Assembly: GCF_900108565.1 (NCBI RefSeq) | Contig: NZ_LT629971.1 | Coordinates: 2,976,001-3,040,000, forward strand | Reading direction: 5' to 3' | Length of the DNA: 64,000 bases | From: Mycolicibacterium rutilum | GTDB lineage: Bacteria; Actinomycetota; Actinomycetes; Mycobacteriales; Mycobacteriaceae | In this document: positions 30,407 through 39,600 of the stretch, one piece after another | Layout: each line of letters begins with the position of its first letter | How positions within the stretch are numbered: position 1 is the stretch's first letter | Notes under the pieces: model-generated | What the model was told of the DNA's origin: nothing | Database searches by the model: none | What the model saw: only the letters and a program-made list of their open reading frames with translations | Program-made: the position numbers and the translations under genes

Positions 30407-31557
30407 CGCTGTCCGACCGGGACGTCGACACCGGCGGCGGGTTGGAGTCGGTCACCCCGGGGCGGGTCGCGTCACTGACAGGGATACGCGCGGTCGCCGC
30501 GCTGCTGGTGATGGCCACGCACGCGGCCTACACCGTCGGCAAGTACCCGCAGGGCTACGTCGGCCTGGTCTACTCGCGGATGGAGATCGGCGTGCCGATC
30601 TTCTTCGTGCTCAGTGGTTTTCTGCTGTTCTCGCCGTGGGTCGACGCCGCCGCGTCTTCTACCGCGGCCCCGTCGGTACGCCGCTACGCGTGGCACCGGG
30701 TGCGTCGCATCATGCCCGCCTACGTGGTGACCGTCGTCGCGGCCTACCTCGTCTACCACTTCCGCACCGCGGGCCCGAACCCCGGCCACACGTGGGAGGG
30801 GCTGTTCCGCAACCTGACACTGACCCAGATCTACACCGACAACTACCTGTATTCCTTTCTGCACCAGGGCTTGACGCAGATGTGGAGCCTGGCCGTCGAG
30901 GTGGCGTTCTACGTCGTGCTGCCGGTGCTGGCGTGGCTGCTGCTGGTGGTGTTGTGCCGGCGCCGGTGGCGGCCGGGCCTGCTGATCGCCGGCCTGCTCG
31001 CGTTGGCGGCGCTCACCCCCGGGTGGCTGATCCTGGTGCACACCACCGACTTTCTGACCGACGGTGCGCGGTTGTGGCTGCCGGGCTATCTCGCGTGGTT
31101 CATCGGCGGGATGCTGCTTGCCGCGCTCAAACCGCTCGGGGTGCGCGCGTACGCGATGGCGTGTGTGCCGCTCGCGGTCATCTGCTACTTCATCGTCTCG
31201 ACGCCGATCGCGGGGGAGCCGACCACCTCGCCGGCCGGCATGAGCGAGGCGTTGGTCAAGGCCCTGTTCTACGCGGTGATCGCGACGCTGGCGGTGGCGC
31301 CGCTGGCGTTGGCGGACCGCGCGGGCCGGCCCGGCCTCTACAACCGGTTCCTGGCCAGCAGGCCGATGGTCTTCCTCGGCGAGATCTCCTACGAGATCTT
31401 CCTGATCCACCTCGTCACGATGGAGTTGGTGATGGTCGAGATCCTGAACTACCCGATCTACACCGGGTCGTTCCTGTGGTTGTTCGTGATCACCTTCGTG
31501 GTCACCGTGCCGCTGTCGTGGCTGCTGCACCGGTTCACCCGGGTGCGAAGCCGTTAG
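30403..31557 (+). CDS. Acyltransferase 3 family membrane protein (Rv1254-like)
   Basis: This 384-residue integral membrane acyltransferase starts at GTG 30403, overlapping the deaD stop (GTGA). About ten hydrophobic helices are visible. The family marks are LTGIRAVAALLVMATHAAYT near residue 30, with its conserved Arg and His, and FFVLSGFLLFSPW at about 68-80. Acyltransferase-3 proteins transfer acetyl, succinyl or similar groups to sugars or lipids of the envelope; the acceptor is unknown here. The length and place match Rv1254 (383 residues). Confidence 0.88.
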   Translation: MTLSDRDVDTGGGLESVTPGRVASLTGIRAVAALLVMATHAAYTVGKYPQGYVGLVYSRMEIGVPIFFVLSGFLLFSPWVDAAASSTAAPSVRRYAWHRVRRIMPAYVVTVVAAYLVYHFRTAGPNPGHTWEGLFRNLTLTQIYTDNYLYSFLHQGLTQMWSLAVEVAFYVVLPVLAWLLLVVLCRRRWRPGLLIAGLLALAALTPGWLILVHTTDFLTDGARLWLPGYLAWFIGGMLLAALKPLGVRAYAMACVPLAVICYFIVSTPIAGEPTTSPAGMSEALVKALFYAVIATLAVAPLALADRAGRPGLYNRFLASRPMVFLGEISYEIFLIHLVTMELVMVEILNYPIYTGSFLWLFVITFVVTVPLSWLLHRFTRVRSR

Positions 31558-31579
31558 GGCCGACCAGCCCCGCACGAGA

Positions 31580-31598
31580 TTAGGGTAGCCTAACCGGA
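31580..31598 (+). promoter_or_regulatory. IdeR (iron-dependent repressor) box
   Basis: TTAGGGTAGCCTAACCGGA matches the mycobacterial IdeR consensus TTAGGTTAGSCTAACCTAA at 15 of 19 positions and retains the central GTAGCCTAACC. It lies 24 nt before the start codon of the siderophore-interacting protein, where a bound repressor would block transcription under iron-replete conditions. The identification is by eye. Confidence 0.75.
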
Positions 31599-31621
31599 AC
31601 ACGCGACACGGAGGGCAAGCT

Positions 31622-32338
31622 ATGTCGGACAAGAAGCCAACGCGCGGTTTCCAGGGAGCGGTGCTCAAGCTGCTGCGCGCGGGCGACTATCAGCTCACGG
31701 TCACCGGCAGGCGCCAGATCAGCCCGCACTATCTGCGGCTGAGCTTCGCCGCCGGCGGCATGCTCGCCGACCGGCCGCTGCACCCGACGATGTGGATCCG
31801 CATGTGGTTCGCCGACGGCGACAAGCAGCACCAGCGCGGGTACACGCTCGTCGACCCCAACCCCGCCGCCGACACCGTCGACATCGAGTTCGCGTTGCAC
31901 GACGGCATCGCGTCGAACTGGGCGCAGCAGGCACAGCCCGGCGACACCATCGAGGCGACCGTGCTCGGCAGCAATTTCACGCTGCCCGCACCCGCGCCGG
32001 CCGGATACGTGATCGTCGGCGACACCGCGTCGCTGCCCGCGATCAACTCGCTGCTGACCGCGATCGGCGACGCCCCCGCGCGGGTGTTCCTCGAGGCGGG
32101 CTACGACGACGACAAGCAGCTGCCGGTGGCCCGCAGCACCGACGTGGTGTGGGTGGACCGCAAGAACGCCGGCGAGGCGCTGGTGGACGCGGTGCGCGCG
32201 GCGTCGTTCGACGCCTCCGATCACTTCGGCTGGGTGGCGTGCGACAACCGCACCACCCGCGCGGTGGCCAAGCTGCTGCGCGAGGACTACAAGATCGCCA
32301 AGAAATCCATCAAGGCGCAGGCTTACTGGGTGGCCTGA
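31622..32338 (+). CDS. Siderophore-interacting protein, FAD-binding ferric-siderophore reductase type
   Basis: This 238-residue protein starts at ATG 31622 after a GGAGGG ribosome-binding site. It has the ferredoxin-reductase-like fold of SIP/ViuB proteins: ISPHYLRLSF, the flavin-binding RGYTLVDPN, then the SIP domain (GYVIVGDTASLPAINSLL) and a C-terminal KSIKAQAYW. Such cytosolic enzymes reduce Fe(III)-siderophores to release iron. The adjacent IdeR box supports an iron-uptake role. I recall no equivalent at this position in M. tuberculosis, so it is an insertion or loss relative to that species. Confidence 0.88.
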   Translation: MSDKKPTRGFQGAVLKLLRAGDYQLTVTGRRQISPHYLRLSFAAGGMLADRPLHPTMWIRMWFADGDKQHQRGYTLVDPNPAADTVDIEFALHDGIASNWAQQAQPGDTIEATVLGSNFTLPAPAPAGYVIVGDTASLPAINSLLTAIGDAPARVFLEAGYDDDKQLPVARSTDVVWVDRKNAGEALVDAVRAASFDASDHFGWVACDNRTTRAVAKLLREDYKIAKKSIKAQAYWVA

Positions 32339-32347
32339 GTCGTTCGA

Positions 32348-32932
32348 TTAACCGGTGGCCTCGCGGGCACCGGGCAGCACGATCGGCACGACGAACTCCT
32401 CGAGCATCGAGCGCTCGTCGTCCTCGTCGTGCCCGGGAAACAGGAACAGCGACGTCATCACCCGCACCAGCCAGCGGGCGCGGTGTGCCACCAGGTCGGG
32501 TTCGTCGGGGCCCAGCGAGATCACGAACGCCTCGGTCAGCGCCCTGATCACCTGGGACTGTTCGGCCATCTCCGCGCCGATCGGCCGCTGCGTGGTCGCG
32601 AACCACGATGCCAGCGCAGGACTTTGACGCACGTTGCGCAGCGACGCCAGCATGCCCTCGATCAGCCGGTCGCGCGGATCGGTGACGGCGTTGATCTGCT
32701 CGGTCATCTCGCGGTAGAGCCGGTAGCTCTCACGGTGCACGTAGGCGGTGTAGAGCGCGTCGCGGTTCTCGAAGTAGCGGTACAGCGTCGCACGCGAACA
32801 CCCTGCGGCGGAGGCAATCTCGTGCATCCCGACCGTCGCGGCCTCCTTCTGGGCGAACAGCTCGCCCGCGGCGTCGAGGATGCGGTCGGCCGCCACCTCG
32901 GTGCGCCGGGCGGCCAGCCAGTCGCCGGCCAT
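32348..32932 (-). CDS. TetR-family regulator of the cyp130 operon (Rv1255c-like)
   Basis: ATG 32932 overlaps the P450 stop by one base (TGATG) and gives 194 residues; a longer open frame starts inside the P450 gene. The HTH is at residues 30-55 (VGMHEIASAAGCSRATLYRY followed by FENRDALY). The ligand-binding domain is of usual TetR length. It is cotranscribed behind cyp130 and probably represses that operon through the palindrome upstream of cyp130. The ligand is unknown. Confidence 0.87.
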   Translation of the reverse strand: MAGDWLAARRTEVAADRILDAAGELFAQKEAATVGMHEIASAAGCSRATLYRYFENRDALYTAYVHRESYRLYREMTEQINAVTDPRDRLIEGMLASLRNVRQSPALASWFATTQRPIGAEMAEQSQVIRALTEAFVISLGPDEPDLVAHRARWLVRVMTSLFLFPGHDEDDERSMLEEFVVPIVLPGAREATG

Positions 32933-34173
32933 CAGGCCTTCACCGTCAGCGGCACCGACAGCGGCCTGCGCACGTAGCTGCCGCCGGACCACACGATGCC
33001 GTCCTCGTCGACCTCGAAGTCGGGGATCCGGGTCATCAACTCGGTCAGCGCGACCCGCGACTGCATCCTCGCAGCCGCCGCGCCGAGGCAGTGGTGCGCG
33101 CCGTGGCTGAACGTCAGGATGTTGCGGGGCTTGCGGGTCACGTCGAGTTCGCTTGCGTCGTCGCCGAATTGACGTTCGTCGCGGTTGCCGGACCCGTAGA
33201 GGAACATCACCCGCCTGCCCTGCGGGATCGTGACGCCGGCGACCGTGACGTCGCGGGTGACGGTGCGGCCGAGCATCTGCACCGGCGAGGTCAGTCGCAG
33301 GAACTCGTCGACCGAGTCCGGGATCAGGTCCGGGTTGTCGGCCAGCAACCGGCGCTGGTCGGGTCGCTGGTGCAGCAATTGCACTGAGCCGCCGAGCATT
33401 CCGGTGGTGGTGTCGTTACCGCCGGTGACCATCGTGAACGTGAACGCGAGGATCGACAGCACGCCGGCGATGTCGCCGTCGGCGCCGACACCCGCGGCCA
33501 CCAGGTGCGAGACCGTGTCGTCCTCCGGTTCGACGCGGCGGCGTTCGATCAGCGCGGTGAAGTACGCCATCATCTCACCGAGCTTGTCGCCCAACGTCTC
33601 CAGCGCGCCGCCGATGCCACCCTCGGCGGTGTTGGCCGCGACGATCGCGTCGGTCCACCCGTCGAACTGGCCGCGGTCGGACTCCGGCACGCCGAGGTAG
33701 TGCGCGACCACCATCGACGGCAGCGGCTTGAACAGTTCGGCGACGATGTCGCCGCCGCCCGCCGCGCGAATCCGCTCGATCCGCTCGACCACGTATTCGC
33801 GGACTTTCGGCTCGACGGCCTCGACCTGTCGCGGCGTGAAGCCCCGCGACACCAGCTTGCGGAACTCGGTGTGCACCGGCGGGTCCTGCATGACCATCGG
33901 CGGATTGTCCGACAGCCCGATCAGGTCGAGTTCGCCGTAGTTGACCGTCAGCCCCTGCGCAGACGAGAACGTCTCGTGGTCCCGCGCGGCCGCCCAGATG
34001 TCGCCGTGCCGCGACATCACGTAGTAATCGTGGTCAGGCCGGTCGTCGGGGATGACGTGGTGGACCGGGTCGTGGTCGCGCAGCGCCTGGTACATCGGCC
34101 AGGGATTCGCCCAGGTGTCGGCCTGCGCGAGCTGGAACCGGACCGGAGATCCGTGAGACAGAGCAGCTGTCAT
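32932..34173 (-). CDS. cyp130: Cytochrome P450 CYP130-type
   Basis: This 413-residue soluble P450 has the I-helix oxygen-activation motif GGNDTTTG, the EFLRL helix K (ExxR region), and the heme loop FSHGAHHCLGAA with the axial Cys at about residue 362. It needs a ferredoxin/reductase pair not encoded nearby. The size, the TetR gene immediately downstream and the FAD oxidase upstream all match Rv1256c in M. tuberculosis. The physiological substrate of CYP130 is not established. Confidence 0.92.
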   Translation of the reverse strand: MTAALSHGSPVRFQLAQADTWANPWPMYQALRDHDPVHHVIPDDRPDHDYYVMSRHGDIWAAARDHETFSSAQGLTVNYGELDLIGLSDNPPMVMQDPPVHTEFRKLVSRGFTPRQVEAVEPKVREYVVERIERIRAAGGGDIVAELFKPLPSMVVAHYLGVPESDRGQFDGWTDAIVAANTAEGGIGGALETLGDKLGEMMAYFTALIERRRVEPEDDTVSHLVAAGVGADGDIAGVLSILAFTFTMVTGGNDTTTGMLGGSVQLLHQRPDQRRLLADNPDLIPDSVDEFLRLTSPVQMLGRTVTRDVTVAGVTIPQGRRVMFLYGSGNRDERQFGDDASELDVTRKPRNILTFSHGAHHCLGAAAARMQSRVALTELMTRIPDFEVDEDGIVWSGGSYVRRPLSVPLTVKA

Positions 34174-34209
34174 GTCTCATTCGTACGACATTTAGCAGAA
34201 CTGTGTCAA
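34174..34209 (-). promoter_or_regulatory. cyp130 promoter with overlapping palindrome
   Basis: On the minus strand TTGACA (34209-34204) and TACGAA (34185-34180) are spaced by 18 nt, a good SigA-like pair. Overlapping the -10, TGTC (34190-34187) and GACA (34177-34174) flank a segment with the 8-bp palindrome TCGTACGA at 34181-34188. This is a plausible site for the TetR protein encoded at the end of the operon. Confidence 0.4.
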
Positions 34210-34232
34210 TAGCAACTGCCCCGCCCCTCCCG

Positions 34233-34290
34233 CGAGCAGACGCCAATTCCCCCGGAAACACCCCGAAAAGGGGGTTTTCACGTCTGCTCG
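34233..34290 (-). terminator. Long palindromic terminator/REP-like element
   Basis: CGAGCAGACG (34233-34242) and CGTCTGCTCG (34281-34290) are perfect complements and enclose CCCCC/GGGGG pairings and runs of A and T, including CCCC-GAAAA-GGGG followed by GTTTT. It sits 8 nt after the FAD oxidase stop and before the cyp130 promoter. It can fold on both strands. I recall similar GAGCAGACG-flanked hairpins in other mycobacterial intergenic regions, but this was not searched. Confidence 0.5.
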
Positions 34291-34297
34291 GCAGCAG

Positions 34298-35662
34298 TCA
34301 GATCGCCGCGCCCGGGTTGAGGATGTTGTCCGGATCCAGCGCCTGCTTGATCCGCCGGTTGAGTTCCATCGCCTCCGGCCCGATCTGTCCCGCGAGCCAG
34401 GGCCGCTTGAGCCGGCCGACGCCGTGCTCGCCGGTGATCGTGCCGCCGAGGCTGACGGCCAGGTCCATGATCTCGCCGAAGGCACGGTGTGCGCGCTCGG
34501 TCATCGCCGGGTCGGCGGGGTCGTAGACGATCAGCGGGTGGGTGTTGCCGTCGCCGGCGTGCGCGATCACCGAGATCAGCAACTCGTGGTTGGCCGCGAT
34601 CTTCTCGATGCCGGCGACCAGGTCTGCCAGCGCGGGCAGCGGCACGCCGACGTCCTCGAGCAGCAGCGACCCCTTCAGTTCCACCGCCGGGATGCAGAAC
34701 CGGCGGGCCGCGACGAACGCTTCGCCCTCGTCGGGGTCCGACGTCGAAAACACTTCCTTGGCACCGTGTTCGGCGAACACGCCGGCCATGAACTCCGCGT
34801 CGTCGGCGCCGGAGTGCCCGCGGTCGTCGGACGCGGCGACCAGCATCGCGGCCGCGCTGCGGTCCAGACCCATCTTCAGCTTGTCCTCGACGGCGTTGAT
34901 GGCGGCCGAGTCCATGAACTCCAGCATCGACGGCCGGATCTTCGCGGTGATCGCGACGACGGCTCGCGCGGCCGCCTCGACCGACTCGAAGCTCGCCACC
35001 ACCGTGCACGCACCCGCTTGTGCGGGAAGCAGTTTCAGCGTCGCCTCGGTGACCACGCCGAGCGTGCCCTCGCTGCCGACGAACAACTTCGTCAGCGACA
35101 GGCCTGCGACGTCCTTGAGCCGCGGGCCGCCGAGCCGCACCGCCGTGCCGTCGGCGAGCACCACCTGCAGGCCGAGCACATAGTCGGTGGTGACGCCGTA
35201 CTTCACACAGCACAACCCGCCGGCGTTGGTGGCGACATTGCCGCCGATGCTGCAGATCTCGAACGACGACGGGTCCGGCGGATACCACAGCCCGTACTCG
35301 GCGACCGCCTTCTTCACCTCGGCGTTGAGCAGGCCGGGCTGCACGACGGCGGTGCGCGTGACCGGGTCGACGGTGATGTCGCGCATCTTTTCCGTCGTCA
35401 ACACGATCGCCCCGTCGAGCGCCGACGCGCCACCCGACAGCCCGGTGCCCATCCCGCGCGGCACCACCGCGACCTTGTTCACACTCGCCCACCGCAGCAC
35501 CGCCTGTACGTGCTGGGTGGTGCGCGGTCGCACCACCGCCAAGGGTGTGCCCGCATTCGGGTCGAACGCACGGTCGTGCCGGTAGGACCCCAGAATGTCG
35601 GGATCAGTGACGACGCCGCCGTCGGGCAGCGCGGCGATCAGTTCGTCCAGGGCGGCGCTCAC
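34298..35662 (-). CDS. FAD-linked 2-hydroxyacid oxidase, GlcD type (Rv1257c-like)
   Basis: GTG 35662 gives 454 residues, against 455 for Rv1257c; the open frame continues far upstream through the antisense of the LuxR gene and is rejected there. The FAD-binding PCMH domain shows VVPRGMGTGLSGGASALDGA and SIGGNVATNAGGLCCVKYGV. The C domain ends HAGDGNTHPLIVYD and ITGEHGVGRLKRPWLA. It probably oxidises glycolate or D-lactate. It lies upstream of the cyp130-tetR operon behind a palindromic terminator, and is a paralogue of the gene at 20719-22074. Confidence 0.9.
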   Translation of the reverse strand: MSAALDELIAALPDGGVVTDPDILGSYRHDRAFDPNAGTPLAVVRPRTTQHVQAVLRWASVNKVAVVPRGMGTGLSGGASALDGAIVLTTEKMRDITVDPVTRTAVVQPGLLNAEVKKAVAEYGLWYPPDPSSFEICSIGGNVATNAGGLCCVKYGVTTDYVLGLQVVLADGTAVRLGGPRLKDVAGLSLTKLFVGSEGTLGVVTEATLKLLPAQAGACTVVASFESVEAAARAVVAITAKIRPSMLEFMDSAAINAVEDKLKMGLDRSAAAMLVAASDDRGHSGADDAEFMAGVFAEHGAKEVFSTSDPDEGEAFVAARRFCIPAVELKGSLLLEDVGVPLPALADLVAGIEKIAANHELLISVIAHAGDGNTHPLIVYDPADPAMTERAHRAFGEIMDLAVSLGGTITGEHGVGRLKRPWLAGQIGPEAMELNRRIKQALDPDNILNPGAAI

Positions 35663-35716
35663 CAAGCCATGGTACGAGCAGGCGCGAAAATGCAGGTGAA
35701 CGCAAATACCGCGGGT

Positions 35717-35729
35717 TATAGTTCGGCCG
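35717..35729 (+). promoter_or_regulatory. Leaderless promoter of the LuxR-type regulator
   Basis: TATAGT at 35717-35722 places a transcription start about 7 nt later, on the GTG at 35729. No ribosome-binding site precedes that GTG. Leaderless transcripts beginning at GTG or ATG are common in mycobacteria. No convincing -35 is visible. Confidence 0.45.
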
Positions 35730-38341
35730 TGATCAGCGGGGATCCGCTGGCGGGACGTGACGGCGAACTGGCAACCATTCGCCGCGCGCTCAGCGGGGGA
35801 AACAAGTCCGGCGTCGTGATCGTCGGCGCGGCGGGGGTGGGCAAGACGCGGCTCGCCCGCGAGGTGTTGCACCTCGCCGAGCGCGCCGGTGAGCGCACCA
35901 GCTGGATCGTCGGCACCGAGTCGGCGAAGGCGCTGCCGCTCGGCGCGTTCACCGCGTTGATCAACGACGCCGGCGTCGACCCATGGCCGAATATCCGCCA
36001 CCTCATCAAATCCTTTGTCGCGCAACAACGTCAGGGCCGGATGCTGATCGGCGTCGACGATGCGCACCTGCTCGACGGGTTGTCCGCGCACGTCGTGCAC
36101 CAGCTCGCGCAGAGCCGCGCCACCAGGCTGCTGGTAACGCTGCGCGCGGGCGCCGAGGAACCCGACGCCATCACCGCGCTGTGGAAGGACGGGCTGCTGG
36201 CCCGGCTGGACCTGGCTCCGCTGTCGGTCGACGCGACCCGCGCGATGATCGAGGAGGCGCTCGGCGGGGCGGTCGACGCCCGCAGCGCGCGCCGGTTCTG
36301 GAACCTCACCGGCGGCAACGCGCTGTTCCTGCGCCAGCTCGTCCAGGATCAGATCGATGCGGGCCGGATGCGGCTGACGGCCGGGGTGTGGATGTGGGAC
36401 GACGACGTCGCGGTGTCGCAGAGCATCAGCGACATGGTCGGCAGGCAGGTGCGCGGGCTGACCCCCGAGATCGCGCTCGTCGTCGACACGCTGTCGCAGT
36501 GCGAGCCGCTGGCGGTCGACGTGCTGTGCGACCTGGTCGACCGGGCCGACCTGGAAACCGCCGAGCAGATGCGGCTGGTGACCGTCGAACGCAGCGGCGG
36601 TGAGCTGGCCGCGCGGCTGGCGCATCCGCTGTTCGGCGAACTGCGGCGCGCCTCGGCCGGGGAGATGTACCTGTCGAAGATCCGGGGCCGGCTGGCCGAG
36701 CGGCTCGCCAAGGATCCGGACGCCGACATGCAGGCGACGGTGCGTCGCGGCCTGCTCGCGCTCGAGTCCGACCTGCCGCCCGACGGGCAGCTGTTCTTGC
36801 AGTCGGCGCAGCATGCGATGACACTGCTCGACCTCGACCTGGCCGACCGGTTCGCGACCGCGGCCGCCGAGGCCGGTGTGCCCGAGGCCGCGGAGGTCCG
36901 CGCGCTGAACCTGCTGCTGCTCGGCCGCGGGGAGCAGACCGAGGAGGTGCTGCGCGAGATCTCGAGCAGCGGTGGCGAGGGTGCGCGTCAGTGGTCGACG
37001 CTGCGCGCGACGAATCTGATCTGGATGCTCGGACGCCTCACCGACGCCGCGGCCGTCCTCGACGATTTGGCCGGCGGACCCGAGGCGCCCGCTGACCGGT
37101 TCGCGCGCCTGGCGGTCGAGGCCTGTGTGGACGCGGCGTCGGCGCGGTGCGCGACCGCTGCGGACAAGGCGCGCGAGGCACTGGATTCCGGGCAGCTCAG
37201 CGACTTTCACGCGATGATGGCGTCGGTGGCGTTGACGATGGCGCTCGGCGCGCTCGGCAGGGCCGACGCCCTCACCCCGGTCGCCGAGTCCGCGCTCGAG
37301 CGCGCGATGACGTCGTTTCAGGCGTCGCACATGAGGTTCTGGTACGCCAGCGTGTACGCGCGCGCCTGCCGGCTGACCGGGCACATCGACGAGTGCGTGG
37401 CGATGGCGCAGCGGCTGGCCGGATCGGCCCACGAGGTGCCGAGCCTGGCTTACGCCAACCTCGCGTCGCTACTGGGCGGTGCCGAACTGATGCGCGGCGA
37501 CGTCCGCGCGGCGGTGCAGCTGCTGCACGAAGCGCTCGCCGGTGTGGAAAAGCACGGCGTCACAACGGGTCTGCGGCCGGCAACGTGTTTCGCGCTGGCC
37601 GAGGCGCACGCCAAGCTCGGCGAGGCCGAGGCCGCCAAGGAGGCGATCACCGAGGCGCAGTGCAGCGTCCCGCCCGGTTTTCTGTTCATGCAGACCGCGC
37701 ACAGCATCGCCACCGGGTGGGCGCAGGTCGCCAACGGGTGCGTCGCCGACGCGGTCGCCACCGTGCTCGACGCGGCGGCGCAGGCCCGCGACCGCGACCA
37801 GCCCACCCACGAGCTCTGGTGTCTGCAGGTGGCCGCGCAGTGGGGCGACGCCTCCCGCGCGGCGCGGGCGCGCGAACTCGCCGACGAGCTGGACCTGCCG
37901 CTGGCCGATGCCGTTGCCCGCCATGCCGAATCGCTGGCCGCCGGTGACGGCGAGCGGCTACTGCTGGCCGCCGACGACTACCGGGCGATCGGCGACCGGG
38001 CCGCCGCCGCGGACGCCGCCGCCCAGGCCGCGGTCGCGTTCACCGGTGGACAACAACGCAAACGCGGCCTGTACGCCGCCGCGGTCGCCAAGGAACTGAG
38101 CGACGCATGCGGCGGCCTGTGCACCCCCGCGCTGCGGGCCCCGGCCAGCCAGCCGCTGACCGGTCGCCAGCGCGAGATCGTCGAGTTCGTGGTGGCCGGG
38201 CTGTCCAACCGCGAGATCGCCACCCGGTTGGTGATGTCGGTGCGCAGCGTCGAAGGCCACATCTACCGCGCGTGTCAGCGGGTCGGCGCGAACTCCCGCG
38301 AGGAGCTGGCCGCGATCGCGCGCCGCGGCCCCGGCAGCTGA
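35729..38341 (+). CDS. Large LuxR-family regulator with AAA-type ATPase domain (LAL type)
   Basis: From GTG 35729 this is 870 residues. Walker A GAAGVGKT is at residues 33-40 and Walker B is MLIGVDDAHLL. A long helical region follows, probably TPR-like (many Ala/Glu-rich helical pairs, residues 350-780). The C-terminal GerE/LuxR HTH (PLTGRQREIVEFVVAGLSNR, then VEGHIYRACQRVGANSREEL) is at about 805-865. This is the MalT/LAL architecture, where ligand and ATP control DNA binding. The target is unknown; it lies between a FAD oxidase and the Tap exporter and is not part of the M. tuberculosis segment as I recall it. Confidence 0.88.
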   Translation: MISGDPLAGRDGELATIRRALSGGNKSGVVIVGAAGVGKTRLAREVLHLAERAGERTSWIVGTESAKALPLGAFTALINDAGVDPWPNIRHLIKSFVAQQRQGRMLIGVDDAHLLDGLSAHVVHQLAQSRATRLLVTLRAGAEEPDAITALWKDGLLARLDLAPLSVDATRAMIEEALGGAVDARSARRFWNLTGGNALFLRQLVQDQIDAGRMRLTAGVWMWDDDVAVSQSISDMVGRQVRGLTPEIALVVDTLSQCEPLAVDVLCDLVDRADLETAEQMRLVTVERSGGELAARLAHPLFGELRRASAGEMYLSKIRGRLAERLAKDPDADMQATVRRGLLALESDLPPDGQLFLQSAQHAMTLLDLDLADRFATAAAEAGVPEAAEVRALNLLLLGRGEQTEEVLREISSSGGEGARQWSTLRATNLIWMLGRLTDAAAVLDDLAGGPEAPADRFARLAVEACVDAASARCATAADKAREALDSGQLSDFHAMMASVALTMALGALGRADALTPVAESALERAMTSFQASHMRFWYASVYARACRLTGHIDECVAMAQRLAGSAHEVPSLAYANLASLLGGAELMRGDVRAAVQLLHEALAGVEKHGVTTGLRPATCFALAEAHAKLGEAEAAKEAITEAQCSVPPGFLFMQTAHSIATGWAQVANGCVADAVATVLDAAAQARDRDQPTHELWCLQVAAQWGDASRAARARELADELDLPLADAVARHAESLAAGDGERLLLAADDYRAIGDRAAAADAAAQAAVAFTGGQQRKRGLYAAAVAKELSDACGGLCTPALRAPASQPLTGRQREIVEFVVAGLSNREIATRLVMSVRSVEGHIYRACQRVGANSREELAAIARRGPGS

Positions 38342-38346
38342 CCCGC

Positions 38347-39576
38347 CTACGGCGCGAAGGGGTGGTCGAGTTCGCGCAGCGCCGGCAGGAAGATCGACAC
38401 CACACCGAGCAGCACCATCGGCAACGCCAGCGCGAGGAACGTCACGTGCAGCCCAGCGCTGTCGGCCAGCGGGCCCGCTACGACGAGCCCCAGCGGTCCC
38501 GCGGCGTAGGCCAGCGACCCCATCACGCCGACCACCCGGCCCCGCAGATGCTGCGGCGCCCGGGTCTGCATGACGTAGTTGTAGATCGGCGCGATCGGCC
38601 CGTAGACCAGGCCGACGACCGCGCTCAGCGCCAGGATCAGCGGCAGCGGAGGCAGGAACGCGATCACCGTCATCGCCCCGCCGAGCGTCAGCACCGCGGC
38701 CAGCATGGTGGCGCGTCGACTCAGGTAGTTCGATGACACCGCGTAGCCCAGCGCGCCCACCAGGCCGCCTACGCTCAGCGCCATCAGCACCCAGCCCAGC
38801 TGCGCCGGCTCGTCGCGGTCGGCGAAGTACTTCGGGAACAGCACCGATTCCATGGGCATGTACAGCCCGGTCGCTGCCAGGTCGACGATCGCCAGCGTGC
38901 GCAGCACCTTGGTGTCCCAGACGAACCGCAGGCCCTCGACGATGCCGGCCCACACCCGCTCCGGTAGCGCATCGCGGGCGGGCACACCCGCGCCTTCGAG
39001 CTGCAACACCGCGATCGCCGCGATCGACAACCCGAACGCCGACGCGGTCACCCACATCGTGTTGATCCCGCCCATCGTCGCGATGAGCAGACCGCCGATG
39101 CCGGGCCCCACGATGTAGGCGAGGTTGAACACCGCTTCGTAGACGCTGTTGGCGCGGTCCAGCGTCCAGCCGGCCCGCACGGTCGCCTCGGGCAGCATCG
39201 TCTCGCGGGCGGTCATGCCCGCCGGGTCGAAGAAGGCGCCCAGCGCCGCGAGCACCGCCAGCACCGCGACGTTGACGGCCTCGGCCCCGAATGTCAGCGC
39301 CAGCACCGGCACCGCGGCCACCGACAGCGCCGACAGGGCGTCGGAGATCATCGACACCCGCCGCCGCCCGAGATAGTCGACGGCGGCGCCCGCGATCAGC
39401 GTGGCGGCCAACAGCGGCAGCGTGCCCGCCATCGCCACGATCGACGCGTCCACCGCGGATCCGTTGCGCTGCAAGACCAGCCACGGGAACGCCACCAGCG
39501 AGATGCCGTTGCCGGCACCGGCCATCAGCGCGGCGAACAGGATCAACAGAAGGGGGCCGCGCCTGCTGTTCGTCAT
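38347..39576 (-). CDS. tap: MFS multidrug exporter Tap (Rv1258c-like)
   Basis: This 409-residue transporter has 12 predicted helices. It resembles M. tuberculosis Tap closely: [76 protein letters not shown] and [20 protein letters not shown]. Tap exports aminoglycosides and tetracycline and is WhiB7-controlled in several mycobacteria (established elsewhere). No WhiB7-type leader is obvious in the 24 nt before the divergent udgB gene, so control would have to come from within that gene. Confidence 0.9.
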   Translation of the reverse strand: MTNSRRGPLLLILFAALMAGAGNGISLVAFPWLVLQRNGSAVDASIVAMAGTLPLLAATLIAGAAVDYLGRRRVSMISDALSALSVAAVPVLALTFGAEAVNVAVLAVLAALGAFFDPAGMTARETMLPEATVRAGWTLDRANSVYEAVFNLAYIVGPGIGGLLIATMGGINTMWVTASAFGLSIAAIAVLQLEGAGVPARDALPERVWAGIVEGLRFVWDTKVLRTLAIVDLAATGLYMPMESVLFPKYFADRDEPAQLGWVLMALSVGGLVGALGYAVSSNYLSRRATMLAAVLTLGGAMTVIAFLPPLPLILALSAVVGLVYGPIAPIYNYVMQTRAPQHLRGRVVGVMGSLAYAAGPLGLVVAGPLADSAGLHVTFLALALPMVLLGVVSIFLPALRELDHPFAP

Positions 39577-39600
39577 GGGTTATCGCGGCAGAATCTAACA

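Noticed and set aside
30472..31668. 398-codon antisense frame across the acyltransferase
   Set aside because: The sense strand encodes a clear acyltransferase-3 protein; the antisense product is Arg/His-rich noise.
35663..37432. Long minus-strand frame continuing upstream of the FAD oxidase
   Set aside because: It is antisense to the LuxR-type regulator; high-GC antisense frames are common here and the oxidase length fits GTG 35662.
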